Positions 1 through 11,004 of a stretch of 64,000 nt of DNA are shown here, piece by piece; positions within the stretch are counted from its first letter, which is position 1, and every line of letters begins with the position of its first letter. The stretch is taken from NCBI RefSeq assembly GCF_004664715.2, contig NC_051070.1, positions 73,226,200 through 73,290,199 of the forward strand, read 5' to 3'. The translations under genes were made by a program, and so were the position numbers. A model generated the notes under the pieces. The model was given only the letters and a program-made list of their open reading frames with translations, did not search any database and had not been told where the DNA came from. This DNA comes from Peromyscus leucopus (taxonomy: Eukaryota; Chordata; Mammalia; Rodentia; Cricetidae).

Positions 1-600
1 AGCTTGGGCCCAGATGTCACCATGGCCCCAGGTAGCAGCATAGGACACTCAGATCTGCATGGCCACAGCTGCAGGGTGGCCCTCAGACACCAACATGGTC
101 CCAGGTAGTAGCCCAGACTCCAGGCATCTGCACAGCCTTCGATGATAGCAGACACCATAGATGTCAACACAAACTCTGACTGTGGCAGGGCCACAGACCC
201 AGACATGGCACTACCCTGCAGCTTGGGTTCAGACATCACCCTGTCCCTTGGTGGTAGTATAGGCCACCCAGATAGGGATGGCCCATTTGGTGCCATGGCC
301 CTCAGTTACCAACATGGCCACACGTGATGGCCCCAGACCCTGGGCATCATTACAGTCTTTGGTGGTAACAGAAACCATGAATATCCACACAGACTGTGGC
401 TGCAGCAAACATGGCCCTTAGTAGCAGGCCCTGCCCAGATATCACCATGGCCTCGGTGGCAAGCAGGCCACCCACATCAGCCTGTTCCTCATCACCTTTG
501 CCTCTTCAGATCTGCCCATCTCCGCAGGACATGAACAATTTTACGTCTCTCTTTCTCCCATATCCAACCATATATTTGCACACCATAATGGTGTCAGTAG
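1..600 (-). repeat. Degenerate short-unit tandem region of an L1-like element
   Basis: The stretch is built of loose units of about 30-35 bases containing variants of CATGGCCC, GGCAGCA and GACATCAACAC. The same layout recurs at 44930-45130 in this orientation and at 16800-17400 and 47990-48420 inverted. In those copies it lies inside L1 3' regions, so I read it as an old L1-family segment. Short open frames here have no coding character. Confidence 0.45.
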
Positions 601-639
601 TTTCTTCTACTTTCCCAGGCCAATCAGCACCAGAAGGGT

Positions 640-1135
640 GTCGCTCAGCCATACTGCCTGCTGTCTTTTTCACAATACCTAGGAAATGGAAATTACCTTA
701 ATGTCCTACAACCAAAGAATGGATAATGAAAATGTGTGCATAAACACTGTGGAATACTATTTGACTGTAAAGAAAAACAAAATTAGGAACTTTGTAGGTA
801 AATGGATTGAACTAGAATAGATCATATTCAGTGAGATAGCCCAAACCCAGAAAGACAAACATCCCATGTTCTCTCTTACTGGAGACCCCTAGATCCAAAT
901 CTCTGATACAAGTATATACCGTGTAGTAACAACAGAAATCAGGAAAGAAAAATGGGACTCTTGGTAGGACAGTGTTGCTGGGGAACAATGGAGAGGAGGC
1001 TATCTGGGTACAAGTGATCTGATCAGGGAAACGGGAAAAGGGGAGATAAATACAGAGGAAGGTAGGAGGAGGATAAAATAGCAACATGAATATCTGAAAA
1101 AGTGACAAGGAATTATACTATTACTCTTTGCCTAA
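640..1135 (+). repeat. L1 ORF2 3' remnant plus 3'UTR
   Basis: From about 700 the plus strand resembles the last part of L1 ORF2: a degraded trace of the NGWIMKMC...WNTI segment, then KWIELE and SEIAQTQKDK. It carries stops and continues into a purine-rich 3'UTR-like tail. It is a 5'-truncated old L1. Confidence 0.6.
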
Positions 1136-1308
1136 AAATAACCTAAAATGTATATAATTCACATATAGTTTTAATGAACTTTTCTCATCTGGTCTGGTGG
1201 TGCTCCCTCCAGGAGCCAAAGACCACCCAAGGAAACCTCTAGTACCAGATATGAAATGTCTGAGTGTTGGCCAGGGATTCCTATGAGACTCCCCATATAT
1301 ATATAGCT

Positions 1309-1504
1309 TCTTCCTTCCTTCCTTCCTTCCTTCCTTCCTTCCTTCCTTCCTTCCTTCCTTCCTTCCTTCCTTCCTTCCTTTCTTCTTTCTTTCCTTCCTT
1401 TCCTTCTTTCTTCCTTCCTTCTTCCTTCCTTCCTTCCTTCCTTCCTTCCTTCCTTCCTTCCTTCCTTCCTTCCTTCTTTCTTTCCTTCCTTCCTTTCTTT
1501 CTTT
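1309..1504. repeat. (TTCC)n microsatellite
   Basis: About 195 bases of TTCC/CTTC tetranucleotides with scattered TTTC interruptions. It sits directly against the T-rich 3' end of the minus-strand L1 that follows, so it probably grew from that element's poly(A) end. Confidence 0.95.
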
Positions 1505-1975
1505 AATTAAGAAATTTTTTAATTCATTTTACATATCAATCAAGATCCCTCTCTTCCCTCCTCCTGCCTCTCCAGCCTCCCCCTCCCAACCCACCTCCCA
1601 CTCTCTCCTACAAGGAGGTAAAGCCTCTCATGGGGAGGTGCATTAGAGGCAGGTCCAAGCTCCTCTCCCTGCCTCCAGGCTGTGCGAGGTATTCTATCAT
1701 AGGTAGTTGGTTCCAAAAGGTCTGCTTATGCACCAGGGATGGATTATGATCTTACTTCCAGGGGGCCCCTTAAGCAGATCAAGTTACACAACTGTCTCTC
1801 TATGCAGAGGGCCTAGTCCAGTCCGTTGCAGGCTCCACAGCTATTGATCTAAATTCCATGTGTTCCCACTAGTTTGGTTTGGTTGTCTCCATAGGTTTCT
1901 CCATCATTATCTTGATGCCCCTTGCTCATAAACTCCCTCTACCCTCTCTTCAACTGGACTCCTGGAGCTCAATGC
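1505..1975 (-). repeat. L1 (Lx-type) 3'UTR, antisense
   Basis: A T-rich start (AATTTTTTAATTCATTTTAC) is followed by the C-rich tract and the stretch containing CTCCCTCTACCCTCTCTTCAACTGGACTCCTGGAGCTC. This is the reverse complement of the well-known rodent L1 3'UTR with its G-rich polypurine tract. No coding potential. Confidence 0.7.
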
Positions 1976-3057
1976 TGCCCTTTATTAACCCCTAGAGGTG
2001 GAAGTCAAGTCCCTATTGATGAAGGTACCATGAACTTCAGAAACAGGGCATGGAAACCCCTGATCTGGAACTGAATGTTTCCTCCTTGACAATTGACTTA
2101 CATGGTGCCAGGAGTTGCTATACAAGCTTCCAAAGGAGGGGCACAACTAACAGCTCTACCCAGCTGTGACACCTATGAACTGACATGACACAATAACCCT
2201 ATTGGTACAGCAGTAGCATACATACGTTGGTGTTAACCAACAACAATCTAATTGCACTGAAGACCTGTTTTACAGAGGGAGACCATGCCTGGTATTGGAA
2301 ACCTGGCTAACTACTCAGAGTTAGTAAAATTGTGATTATTGGAGGAGAATCTACAGCTACTGATTTACTAAACCTGCACAGTCCTTAACAGCAATTTATA
2401 AATATTTGTCCTATACCAACACATGAGGGTAGTTTTCACCTCTCATCAAGGAAACTTCTCCCGCAACAGATAGAGACCACTACAGAAAAACTACAACCAA
2501 CCAAAATTCAGAGTCGTGGAGACCAGTCCCAGTGAAGACATCCTAAAAATACTCCTGCACCTGAGACTCAGAGAACATTGCAGAAGGGGGTGTGGACATA
2601 CTGTAAGGGCCATAGGATTAGGGAGTTTGCTGTGACACTGTATCTCATAGTAACAGCAGAAAATATATTCATAAAATCTCCTCCATATGACCACCCAAAT
2701 GTGAGCTGAACAGGATGATACCAATAAACATACCAAACTAGATGGAGAAAAGCTCACAAGGCTTTGACTCCACATAAATAACTAAATAAAACTGTGAGTG
2801 GAAGGGGTGGTCCTCCCCAGGGAAGACCACACCAATAGGTTGTCCATGGCCATTGGTCAGCTCTGAAGTCATACAGACAAGAAGCATTAATTAAATGGAT
2901 TCAACAGGTTATATCTAGGAATATATATGCATGCAATAACAATTAATGAATAAGAGGGGGCCACATATTTGAAAAAGAGAATACATAGGAGGGTTTGAAA
3001 GGAGGAAAGGGAAGGGTGAAATACAGTTAAATTACAAACTCAAAAATAAAAAAGACA
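1976..3057 (+). repeat. Lx-type L1 3'UTR
   Basis: The sequence follows the rodent Lx 3'UTR layout: a CCAGGAGTTGC segment, CCTATGAACTGACATGA, a middle part with AGACCACTACAGAAAAACTACAA, and a purine-rich end (GGAGGAAAGGGAAGGGTGAAAT) running into an A-rich tail near 3050. The same layout occurs again at 4290-5400 and 5880-6945. Confidence 0.65.
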
Positions 3058-3265
3058 AGAAAGAAATATGCAGGAATTATGGGGTGCCATGAAAATGCCA
3101 AACCTCCAAATTGTAGGTATAGGTGAAGAAATAGAATCTAAGGTCAATTATCATAGACCATATCTTCAACAGAATCATAGAAGAAATGTTTCTCAAATCA
3201 AGGAAAGACTTCCTGTATAGATATAAGAAGCACACAGAACATCAGACAGATAAGATCAGAAAAGA
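3058..3265 (+). repeat. L1/HAL1 ORF1-like fragment
   Basis: A plus-strand frame with damage reads like the start of the ORF1p RNA-binding domain (a MPNLQIVGIGEEIESK-like stretch), then a RYKKHTEHQTDK-like basic segment. It ends near 3265. No ORF2 sequence follows, which suits a half-L1 (HAL1) remnant or an internally deleted L1. Confidence 0.5.
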
Positions 3266-3700
3266 ACTCCTGATCTTTAAACACACAACTCTAGCTCTAG
3301 ACCTCAGCCTGTGAATCTTCTTTGTGTATAAACCACCTTTCCTGAGTAAGTTCTTCCTTCTCTTTCCTCCTTCTCTCAGCCCTCCTCCATCTACAAACCC
3401 ACAAGCCTTGTTCCAATTGAACCCTCTTCATTTGTGAACCACTTTGTCTGGCCTAGCTGGAAACCTGTGGTTTGGGAATTATATTTTCCTGATTCACTCA
3501 AACAGGTCATTCATCAGCTTTATATGACCCATCTCAGGTCATACATCCTCCTACCCTGGAAAAAAATCTAAGGAAGGCCAGATTATCACATTGTACACAC
3601 AACAAAAGAAAGATGTCCTCATCCCTAGGTTAAATTGAAAAAACAAAATGACATGAATGATCAAAACATCATCCCCCCCTCATCAAACCCACTAGTCTTA
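3266..3700. other. Unassigned intergenic DNA
   Basis: A pyrimidine-rich stretch followed by sequence I cannot match to a family. No credible exon or RNA gene. It may be a decayed LTR or repeat. Confidence 0.4.
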
Positions 3701-4285
3701 TAGATGTTTTTGCTAATATGAGTTCCATGATACAGAATTTTAAAGAGCAACCATAAACTTATCAAAGAATTCAAGGAATCAAAAAGAATGAACAAACACT
3801 TCCTATAACTCCAAGAAGGCACAATAAATGCCTGAATGATGTTCAAGAAATTATAAATATACACCTGAGTGAAATGAAGATAATTTAAGATTTGAAAACA
3901 GAATTCAATAAAGAGATAGAAACATTGGAGAGGATGAACACAAGCCATATGACCTAGCTGTACAACTCCTTGGCATCTGCCCAAAGAACTCAACATACTA
4001 CTACAAGGAAACTTGTTTAGCTGTGTTCACTGCTAGTCTATCTACAACAGTAAAAAAGTAGAACCAGTTTAAACATCCTTCAGCTAATGAATGGATAATG
4101 AAAGTATGGAACATATACACTGTGGAATGTTATTCAATTGTTAAAAAATTATAATTTTTTTGGTAAGTTGGTGGACTTAGAAAACATTATATTAAGTGAT
4201 GTAATCCAGAAAGACAATATCGATTATAGATGTAGCCTTTGATTAATGGTGGGCCCTTATTGCTGAAGAAATTGTATACTTAGAA
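3701..4285 (+). repeat. L1 fragment: ORF1 coiled-coil remnant joined to ORF2 3' end
   Basis: About 3760-3935 resembles the ORF1 coiled-coil region (AAACAGAATTCAATAAAGAG, an EFNKEIE-like stretch). From about 3945 the sequence is the ORF2 C-terminal region (degraded GIYPKDST, then ASAMNGW-like, then NVIQKDN). The middle of the element is missing. Many stops are present. Confidence 0.5.
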
Positions 4286-5400
4286 CAGGACTTGGATAAT
4301 TCAAGCTGTATCTGGCTTGAGAGCCTCTTTCCTGTGGTGTAGCTTTGATGGTTCCAGGAAATACAATGCAAGATGCCAAGGAGGTGAAGCCATTAAATAG
4401 TCCTGCCCAGCTGGAACACCTATGAACTAAGAATTACCAGCATGGCAAGATATACATAGAGGTGCATTAAGTGGCAGCACAAGTCTGTGAAACCAATAGT
4501 TGCCTTATTGTACTTAAATCCCACTCAACAGGAAGGAAATCATGCTGGGTATTGGAGACATAGACAGCTTCTTGAGGCTAGTGAGGTCATGAACTTCAGA
4601 AAAGAATCTATCACTGCCACTTTGTTAGACCAGCATAATCACTTACTTCATTTCAGTCTTATCCACAGATAAGTATAACTACCACCCTTCATTAAAACAA
4701 CCAACCAATCACCAACCAACCAACCAACCAACCAACCAAACAACCAACCAAACAACCAAACAAACCAATAAACCAACAGACCACTCTTTACATCAAATGG
4801 AGACCATCATAGAAAACCACAACTGGACACAATGCAGAAATTAGCAGACCATGGTGAGTCCAGCCCAAGTCAATACATCTATATAACTGCTCTTGCATCT
4901 GTGGCTCCGGAAATATCATGGAAAATGGGGTAAAAAATGTGTAAAAGCCAGGATACCAGGAAGTCTGTTGTGGACGGTACCTTGAAATGGCTGCATAAAC
5001 AAGAGAAGAACAGTGCCAATGAACATGGTAGCATGGAAGGAAGAAAATTTAGTGGTGTCCTACCCATAGACAAAGGATTACAGGCAAATAATGGCTGCTG
5101 GGGGAAGTCAGCCTCTCCCAAGGATGAATTCTTCTATTGTTTGTCTAACACAGAATGGTCAGCCTTGAAAACATACACAGAGAAACAACAAAAATGGACT
5201 CCGCAGGTTATAAATATATGTCCATGCATACACATACATGCATACATATGTATCCACATGACAGTAAAGAAAAAGAGCCCATCACATTGTAAGTGCAGGG
5301 AGCATGGGAGGCCCTCAGGGGAGACAGCTGGGAGAGGATGGGGGAAGGAAAAGGAGGAAAGTGATAGAATTCTGTTTCAATTAAAAAGATAATTAAAAAA
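4286..5400 (+). repeat. Lx-type L1 3'UTR
   Basis: Second copy of the Lx 3'UTR layout seen at 1976-3057. It continues from the ORF2 remnant before it and ends in a purine-rich segment (GGGGAAGGAAAAGGAGGAAA) and an A-rich tail near 5390. It contains the CCAA microsatellite at 4698-4776. The 151-residue open frame at 4937-5392 lies wholly in this UTR and is not a gene. Confidence 0.65.
4698..4776. repeat. (CCAA)n microsatellite
   Basis: Tandem CCAA with CAAA variants inside the L1 3'UTR. Confidence 0.9.
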
Positions 5401-5790
5401 GAAAAGAAACTCTCCATGGCACATTATACTTCAAACATCAATATACAGAACAAGAGAGGATATTAAAAGCTGCAAGTGGAAAACCACAGCCACACATAAA
5501 GGAAACCCATGAGAATAACAGTTCATTTGTTAATAGAAACATTAAAAGCCAAGAGAGCCTGGAGCAATGTACTTCAAATTTTAAATGACCAACATAGACT
5601 ACTCTACCAAGCAAAACTGTGTGCAATAGTTAAAAACAAAGAAAAGCTTTCCATGATACACACAGGTTAAAAACTTTCATGTCTACCAAATTGTCCCATC
5701 AGAAGACTAGAAGCAATAATTTCAAGTGAAGAGAAAAATAAGCATAACAGAGATATTATAGAAAGAAAACAAATAAAACTTTAAATACTG
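5401..5790 (+). repeat. L1/HAL1 ORF1 C-terminal remnant
   Basis: The plus strand encodes a decayed stretch reading like AASGKPQPHIKETHE, then FVNRNIKSQES and DYSTKQNCVQ, with frameshifts and stops. It looks like the C-terminal part of a half-L1 ORF1 and leads into another L1 3'UTR. Family assignment is from memory of HAL1-type repeats. Confidence 0.45.
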
Positions 5791-5879
5791 AAACACAAAA
5801 TAGCACTTAGAGCACGAATAGCAAACACACAAAAAGAACTGTAATAACTTTAAATATTTAAAAAAAGGCACAGGGAAAC

Positions 5880-6745
5880 ACCCCACCCTTAAGACACAAG
5901 AGTTGGATGACTCAAGCTGGAATTGACCTGAAAGCCTCCTCCTGAAGACTAGCTCTCATAGTATTTGAAAGTGCTGTGCAAGCTGCCAAGGGAGCAAAAC
6001 AATCAGTAGTCTTATCAAGTTGTAAAGTCTATGAAACTCAACAATGACCATGGCAAGATATCCCTGGATGTATAACAGTATCCCTTATGTCTTTGGGGTA
6101 ACTAGTAGTCACCTAGTTGGATTTTAGGTCTGCTAAATAGAAGAGAACTCATGCCTGGTACTATAAATCTAGACAACTACCCATCGCTGGTGAGGCCATG
6201 TATTCTAGAAGAAAATATAATATTGCCATTTTCTTAAACTAGTATAATTCCCAACTACATTCTAAATACCTATCCTTGTATACAGATAAACATTGCTTTC
6301 ACTCCTAATCAAAGAAACTTCTTTTTGTAGCAGATGGAGCCCATCAGAGAAATCTACAACTGGACAAAATTCAGAGAACCCCTGACCACAGGGTACCCAA
6401 CCCACAAAGATATTTCCACATCATAACCCTTGCATCTAAAGCTTATGGAACATTGAGGAAGTGGTGGCCTAAAGATTGTAAAAGCTACATGATAGTACCT
6501 TTTATATATGACAGAAAGTTTCACCCATGAAATTTTAACAAGACACACACAATGAGAACACCAGTTAATCTCAATGTGATGAGGGAAATATCACTGAGCT
6601 TTTCCCCTAGATGAAGAGCCATAGGAAATGAACGGCTGCTAAGAGAGGGAGAATCATTCTTCTCCAGGGACAAACTCCGTGATACATTATCCAAACTTAA
6701 CTGATCATGCTTAACACATATGCACATGACAATACTAAATGGACT

Positions 6746-6797
<52 letters not shown>

Positions 6798-6945
6798 TGT
6801 GCATGTTTAATAATAATTAAAGCATAAGAGGTCATGGATTTGTAATGGACTGGGAGGCATGAGAAGAGTTACAAAGGTGAGGATGGAAATACTGTGAATA
6901 CAGTCCTCATGTATAAAATCCCCAAAAGGAAAATAAAAAAGAAGC
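5880..6945 (+). repeat. Lx-type L1 3'UTR
   Basis: Third plus-strand copy of the same 3'UTR layout, with GCAGATGGAGCCCATCAGAG, a (TA)n run at 6751-6795, a purine-rich end and an A-rich tail at about 6925-6945. Confidence 0.65.
6751..6795. repeat. (TA)n microsatellite
   Basis: An uninterrupted AT dinucleotide run of about 45 bases within the L1 3'UTR. Confidence 0.95.
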
Positions 6946-7164
6946 ATGTAACTTATTTTGGATTTTATAGGGACCCACCATCACATCATCAAGAGTCCTT
7001 GGATATTTTAAAGAGGCACTGAACTTTTAAAATATTGAAAAATATAAAATAATATGGGAGTTTTAAGTTGAACTGTATCTTATGTTATATTAACATGATG
7101 GCTTAGGAATAAACAAAGGAAATGTTATTTAATAGTAATGTGTTTGCGGGTAAAGTTGACAAGG

Positions 7165-7560
7165 GATCATATGTATTGGTTAGTTTTTGACAACTTGACA
7201 TAAATTACAGTCACCTAGGATTAGCTGCAATTGGATCGGCCTATGGGCATGTCTATATGGCATTTTCTTGGTTAATGATTGATAGGGAGGGCCAATCCCA
7301 TTGTGGGTGATGCTTCCCCTGGGGAGGTGGTCCTGGGTTTCAGAAGAAGGTGAGCTGAGCACATTATGGAAAGCAAGCCAGTAAGTATACTTCTTCCTGT
7401 TCTCTGATTCAGTTCCTGCCTCCAGTTTCCACCCTTAAGATCTTGTCTTGGCTCTCCTGAATGATAGATTATAATCTATACACCAAGTAATCTCTTTCCT
7501 TCCTAAATTGTTTTTAGTCATGGTGTTTACTATAGCAAAAGGAAATATAAGTATTATTTC
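7165..7560 (+). repeat. Rodent dispersed repeat, possibly a non-autonomous DNA transposon
   Basis: Contains GTTAGTTTTTGACAACTTGACA, then ATTTTCTTGGTTAATGATTGAT, and ends in TCATGGTGTTTACTATAGCA. I recognise this as a common rodent repeat family of about 400 bp, perhaps URR1/hAT-like. The class is uncertain and there is no coding capacity. Confidence 0.45.
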
Positions 7561-7596
7561 CTGATACTTACATGATCAGGCATCAACTACCATGTT

Positions 7597-7715
7597 CTTA
7601 TATTTTATTTTATGAAATATGATCTTGCTCTGTAGCCAAGATCCTTTAAAATTCTGATCCTCTTGTCCCAACTCCCCAAGTTCTGGGATTATAAGCATGT
7701 TCCAATATGCTTGAA
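7597..7715 (-). repeat. Old 7SL-derived SINE (B1/PB1), antisense
   Basis: The order of CTCTGTAGCC, CAACTCCCCAAGTTCTGGGATTATAAGCATG is the reverse complement of a diverged B1/PB1 monomer. Confidence 0.6.
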
Positions 7716-8185
7716 TCTATATTTTTATTTTAATTGATGCAATAATTGTACATATTTATGAGAGTAACATTCAGTATATGAATACAATGCATATTATCTC
7801 AAGGTAATTGCCATCAGTAACATTTAAAATGTTTATAATAATTTTTATATTGAGAACATTCAAAATTTCTGCCATCTTGTGTGAAACAGAATTAACACAT
7901 GTCAGACAAATGTATCTTATGCCACTATTAAACACAGATGTTGAGTAACTATCCAACTGCCACCCTTGTAAACATTAACCATATTCTTTCTCCTCACACT
8001 TCCTAGTCTCTGATAATCATTATCCTATTCATTATTTGACTTTCTAGAAATAAATGAGAACACGCAGTCCCAGACTTATTTTACTTAACACAATGTTCTT
8101 TCATTTTATCCATATTGCTGTAAATTACCCAATTTAATCATTCTTGTGGTTGAATAATATTCTACAGCATATACATATACATATA
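7716..8185 (-). repeat. Ancient L1 3' end (L1MA-like), antisense
   Basis: AATTGTACATATTTATGAGA, then GAGAACATTCAAAAT, then the antisense ORF2 tail (CCATATTGCTGTAAATTACC, GTTGAATAATATTCTACAGC) match the layout of old eutherian L1MA-type 3' ends. It lies immediately 3' of OR1. Confidence 0.55.
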
Positions 8186-8193
8186 CATAATTT

Positions 8194-9129
8194 TTATGTT
8201 TTCAAAAACTTCTGCAAAGAATGTTTCATATCTTTGTTTCTCAGACTGTAGATTACAGGATTAACGAGTGGAGTAACTACAGAATAAAACAGAGTCACAA
8301 GCTTCTGCATTCCGGCTTCATGCTCAGATGTTGGGCTCAAATACATGATCATCACTGAGCCATAGAAGAGTGAAACTACGGTCAGATGAGACCCACAAGT
8401 GGAGAAAGCCTTCTTTTGTCCATCTCTTGAAGGAACTTTAAACACTGCTCGCAGGACCAATATATAAGATCCCATGATGCAGAGAAAAGGAATAAAGAGG
8501 AGCAGGGAACTTATTATGGTCCAGAAAAATTCCATCAGTGGGGCTCTGGAACAGGTGAGGGCCAACAAAGGGCCTGGGTCACATAGGAAATGGTCTATAA
8601 TCCTGGATCCACAGAAGGACATCTGGGAGATGATGGTGATGGGAATGGGGAACCAGAGGAAACCAAGCACCCAGCAACTGATCACGAGGATGTTACAGAG
8701 GCGCCCAGTCATAAGAGCAGGATAGTGTAGAGGTCTGCAGATGGCAAGGTAGCGGTCAAAGGCCATGACTGCCAGGAAGAAACATTCTGTAGACCCCAAG
8801 GAGAAGAAGAAATAGAACTGCAGGAAGCACCCAGAGAAGGAGATGATCTTGGTGTCAGAGAGGAAGTTGGCCAACATGTTGGGAACTGTGGAGGTGACAT
8901 ACCAGATCTCCAGGAAGGAGAAGTTGGCCAGTAGGAGGTACATGGGGGTGTGTAGTTTCTGATCCCAGCGCACAGCACAGATGATGGAAGCATTGCCCAT
9001 GAGTGTGAGGAGGTAGACAATGAAGAAGAGCACAAAGAGGAGGATCTGCCCTTCCCTGGAGCAGGGGAATCCCAGGAGGATGAAGCCAGTAATGGTGCTG
9101 GAGTTGCTGGGTCTGCTAAGGGTTTTCAT
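8194..9129 (-). CDS. Or11g2-like: Olfactory receptor, family 11, OR11G2-like (OR1)
   Basis: An intact single-exon OR of 311 residues, a seven-transmembrane odorant receptor of olfactory sensory cilia that couples to Golf. The ATG at 9127-9129 starts MKTLSRPSNSS, the same start as I recall for OR11G2. An in-frame upstream extension to 9153 begins with GTG and is not a credible start. Visible hallmarks: N-glycosylation site N9, GN in TM1 (45-46), LHTPMY (59-64), disulphide cysteine C101, MAFDRYLAIC (122-131), ECL2 cysteines C173, C183 and C193, KAFSTCGSH (240-248) and NPVIYSLRN (290-298). The stop codon is TAA. It is almost identical to the gene at 20755-21690 up to residue 191, then about 74% identical. 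No break is visible, so it is probably functional. The family call is firm; the exact orthologue is not. Confidence 0.95.
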   Translation of the reverse strand: MKTLSRPSNSSTITGFILLGFPCSREGQILLFVLFFIVYLLTLMGNASIICAVRWDQKLHTPMYLLLANFSFLEIWYVTSTVPNMLANFLSDTKIISFSGCFLQFYFFFSLGSTECFFLAVMAFDRYLAICRPLHYPALMTGRLCNILVISCWVLGFLWFPIPITIISQMSFCGSRIIDHFLCDPGPLLALTCSRAPLMEFFWTIISSLLLFIPFLCIMGSYILVLRAVFKVPSRDGQKKAFSTCGSHLTVVSLFYGSVMIMYLSPTSEHEAGMQKLVTLFYSVVTPLVNPVIYSLRNKDMKHSLQKFLKT

Positions 9130-9159
9130 CTGCCTGTGAGCTGTTGAAGGCACCAGAAA

Positions 9160-9200
9160 TTGTTGAATATCCTAGAAATAGTTGGGGGAGTTTTAAGTTT
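9160..9200 (-). promoter_or_regulatory. Candidate 3' splice site before the OR1 coding exon
   Basis: On the minus strand a C-rich tract followed by TATTTCTAG (AG opposite 9172-9173) lies about 42 bases upstream of the ATG. OR genes usually have a noncoding 5' exon spliced just before the start codon, so this is a plausible acceptor. It has not been tested. Confidence 0.4.
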
Positions 9201-10289
9201 TGCCCAAATAGGAAACTGAATAGTTTGCTCATCATCAACTCAGTATCAAGGAGGGGAAGTCATTATCTTCAGTGATGGAGTTCATGTTCCAGTCAATAGC
9301 TCTACACTCATCCCCATACTGGTAGCTCTGGTTAAACCCAGTGGACCACACATCAAAAAGATATAGTGGCAGGAGGACTTGTTCATAAGAAGGAGGTTGT
9401 TGAAAAGAAAGGGGAATAAAATAGATGGGGCATTGAGTGTGAACAGAATGCATTATATACATGTTTGGAATCCCCAAATAATAAACTAATAGATACGTTA
9501 AATATTTAAACATTTTAAAAACGAATATTATACAAAATTTCAGTGTGTCTCTGATCTTCAGACTTCCAGATGTATGGTTCAATAAATAAATGATGATACT
9601 TTTCAGAACTGACTGAAGTTTTTGACTTCTTTAGCCAAAACCAGGCCCATAATTAGACTGAATCCAAGATCTGTTTCTTTTAGAAAACACTGGATATTTC
9701 CTCATAAAATAATTACTTGGTGTTTCATAAAAATAAAATACAGGAATTAGAGGACCTATCATTGCTGTTGCAGGGAGACATGTACTATTATAAGAGGCCT
9801 TAAGACATATTGAAAAGTTTAGAATTGGTTACAGAATTTCCACAGTGAGCTCCTGGGAGACAAAGAACTAAACGAACAAGAATTAACACAAGTTGATTTC
9901 ATTGATTAGAAAAAAAAAAAAACCCACACCAAAGGCTTCCTCCAATATACAGGAAAGCAATCCTATATGGTTCATCTAACTGTTTCTTATGCTACAAAAT
10001 TTCAGGAGAAAAACTCTTAGATTTGTATTCCTTACCTTAAACTTGTGTCTTCATGTCATAGACACATAAACTTCTGAAAAGCTGGGTGATATTCATCAAT
10101 TACATCAACAGTTCAATACCCCAAGGAGCTAAAGTCAAAACCCCTCTTGCAACATTTCTACTGACTCTCATTTCTTAAATACTCTTATATTTATATTTTC
10201 AAAAATTGTCTAAAATATTTTGAATTTTCTTTGACATGCTTCTAAATATTAAAAATCATACTAATTTTGTTTTCAAATTTACATTTATG
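9201..10289. other. OR1 upstream DNA, no repeat recognised
   Basis: AT-rich DNA with no credible coding frame. On the minus strand it contains a perfect O/E (EBF-type) consensus, CTCCCAGGAG, at 9850-9859 and a homeodomain-type TAATTA at 9710-9715. Both motif types are known in OR promoters, but chance matches are possible. Confidence 0.35.
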
Positions 10290-10498
10290 TTTTTATTTAA
10301 TGAGTGTGTACACATATGTGCATGCATGTGTTCATGTGTGAATACATACGTGCCACAGTGCACATGTGGAGATCAAAGGACAACTTACATGAGTTGGCTC
10401 TCTCCTTCCACCATTTAGGTCAGCAGGGATCAGACTTAGGTCACCAGGCTTGGCAGCAAGCACCTTTACCCATGGAACCATCTTGCCAGCCCTATATA
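10290..10498 (-). repeat. B3 SINE, antisense
   Basis: The reverse complement begins with a tRNA-like head (GGCTGGCAAGATGGTTCCATGGGTAAAGG) and continues with GTGGAAGGAGAGAGCC and AGTTGTCCTTTGATCTCCAC, which is the B3/B2-superfamily structure. Confidence 0.75.
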
Positions 10499-10675
10499 AC
10501 CTTATATTTAATAAATCTACAAATGAGGATATAATGTTCTTTCATAATTTGTCATAATTATGTGTTTTCTCCTACCTAACCCATTTCAATATTTTAAAAG
10601 GTTCAAGTTTTTTACTACCTACTCTTATTAATCAAAATCACTTGAATAAAAGTCTAGTTTTAAATTGACAAAGAC

Positions 10676-10843
10676 TTAGCCAGGCAGAGGTGGCGCACGC
10701 CTTTAATTCCAGCACTCGGGAGGCAGAGCCAGGTGGATCTCTATGAGTTTGAGGCCAGTCTGGTCAGAGCGAGATCCAGGACAGGCACCAAAACTACACA
10801 GAGAAACCCTGTCTTGGAAAACAAACAAACCAACAAACAAAAA
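10676..10843 (+). repeat. B1 SINE
   Basis: Complete B1 body: CCAGGCAGAGGTGGCGCACG, CCTTTAATTCCAGCACTCGG, TTTGAGGCCAGTCTGG, ACACAGAGAAACCCTGTC, then an A-rich tail. Confidence 0.9.
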
Positions 10844-11004
10844 TTGACAAAGACTTTAAAATCTTCCAAAAAGGAATCCAGTTTTGGGGTACCTCTTTCT
10901 TATATCAAAATTCTTAGAGATAAAACCAAATAAACTTCCTATTAAGAAAGAAGGAAGAATATTAACTGAGCCCAATCAATTAGATTACTGTCATAAATGT
11001 TAGT

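Noticed and set aside
1264..1506. Repetitive FLPS-type reading frame (also 62095-62367)
   Set aside because: Translation of a TTCC microsatellite.
4937..5392. 151-codon frame
   Set aside because: Lies within an Lx-type L1 3'UTR that recurs twice nearby without the frame being kept.
8474..9035. Short open frames on both strands inside OR1 (and counterparts in OR2)
   Set aside because: Shadow frames of the receptor coding sequence.
9130..9153. N-terminal extension MPSTAHRQ on OR1 (and the same at 21691-21714 on OR2)
   Set aside because: The extension would begin with GTG, which is not used as a start here. The internal ATG gives the normal OR11G2-type N-terminus and lies just after a plausible splice acceptor.
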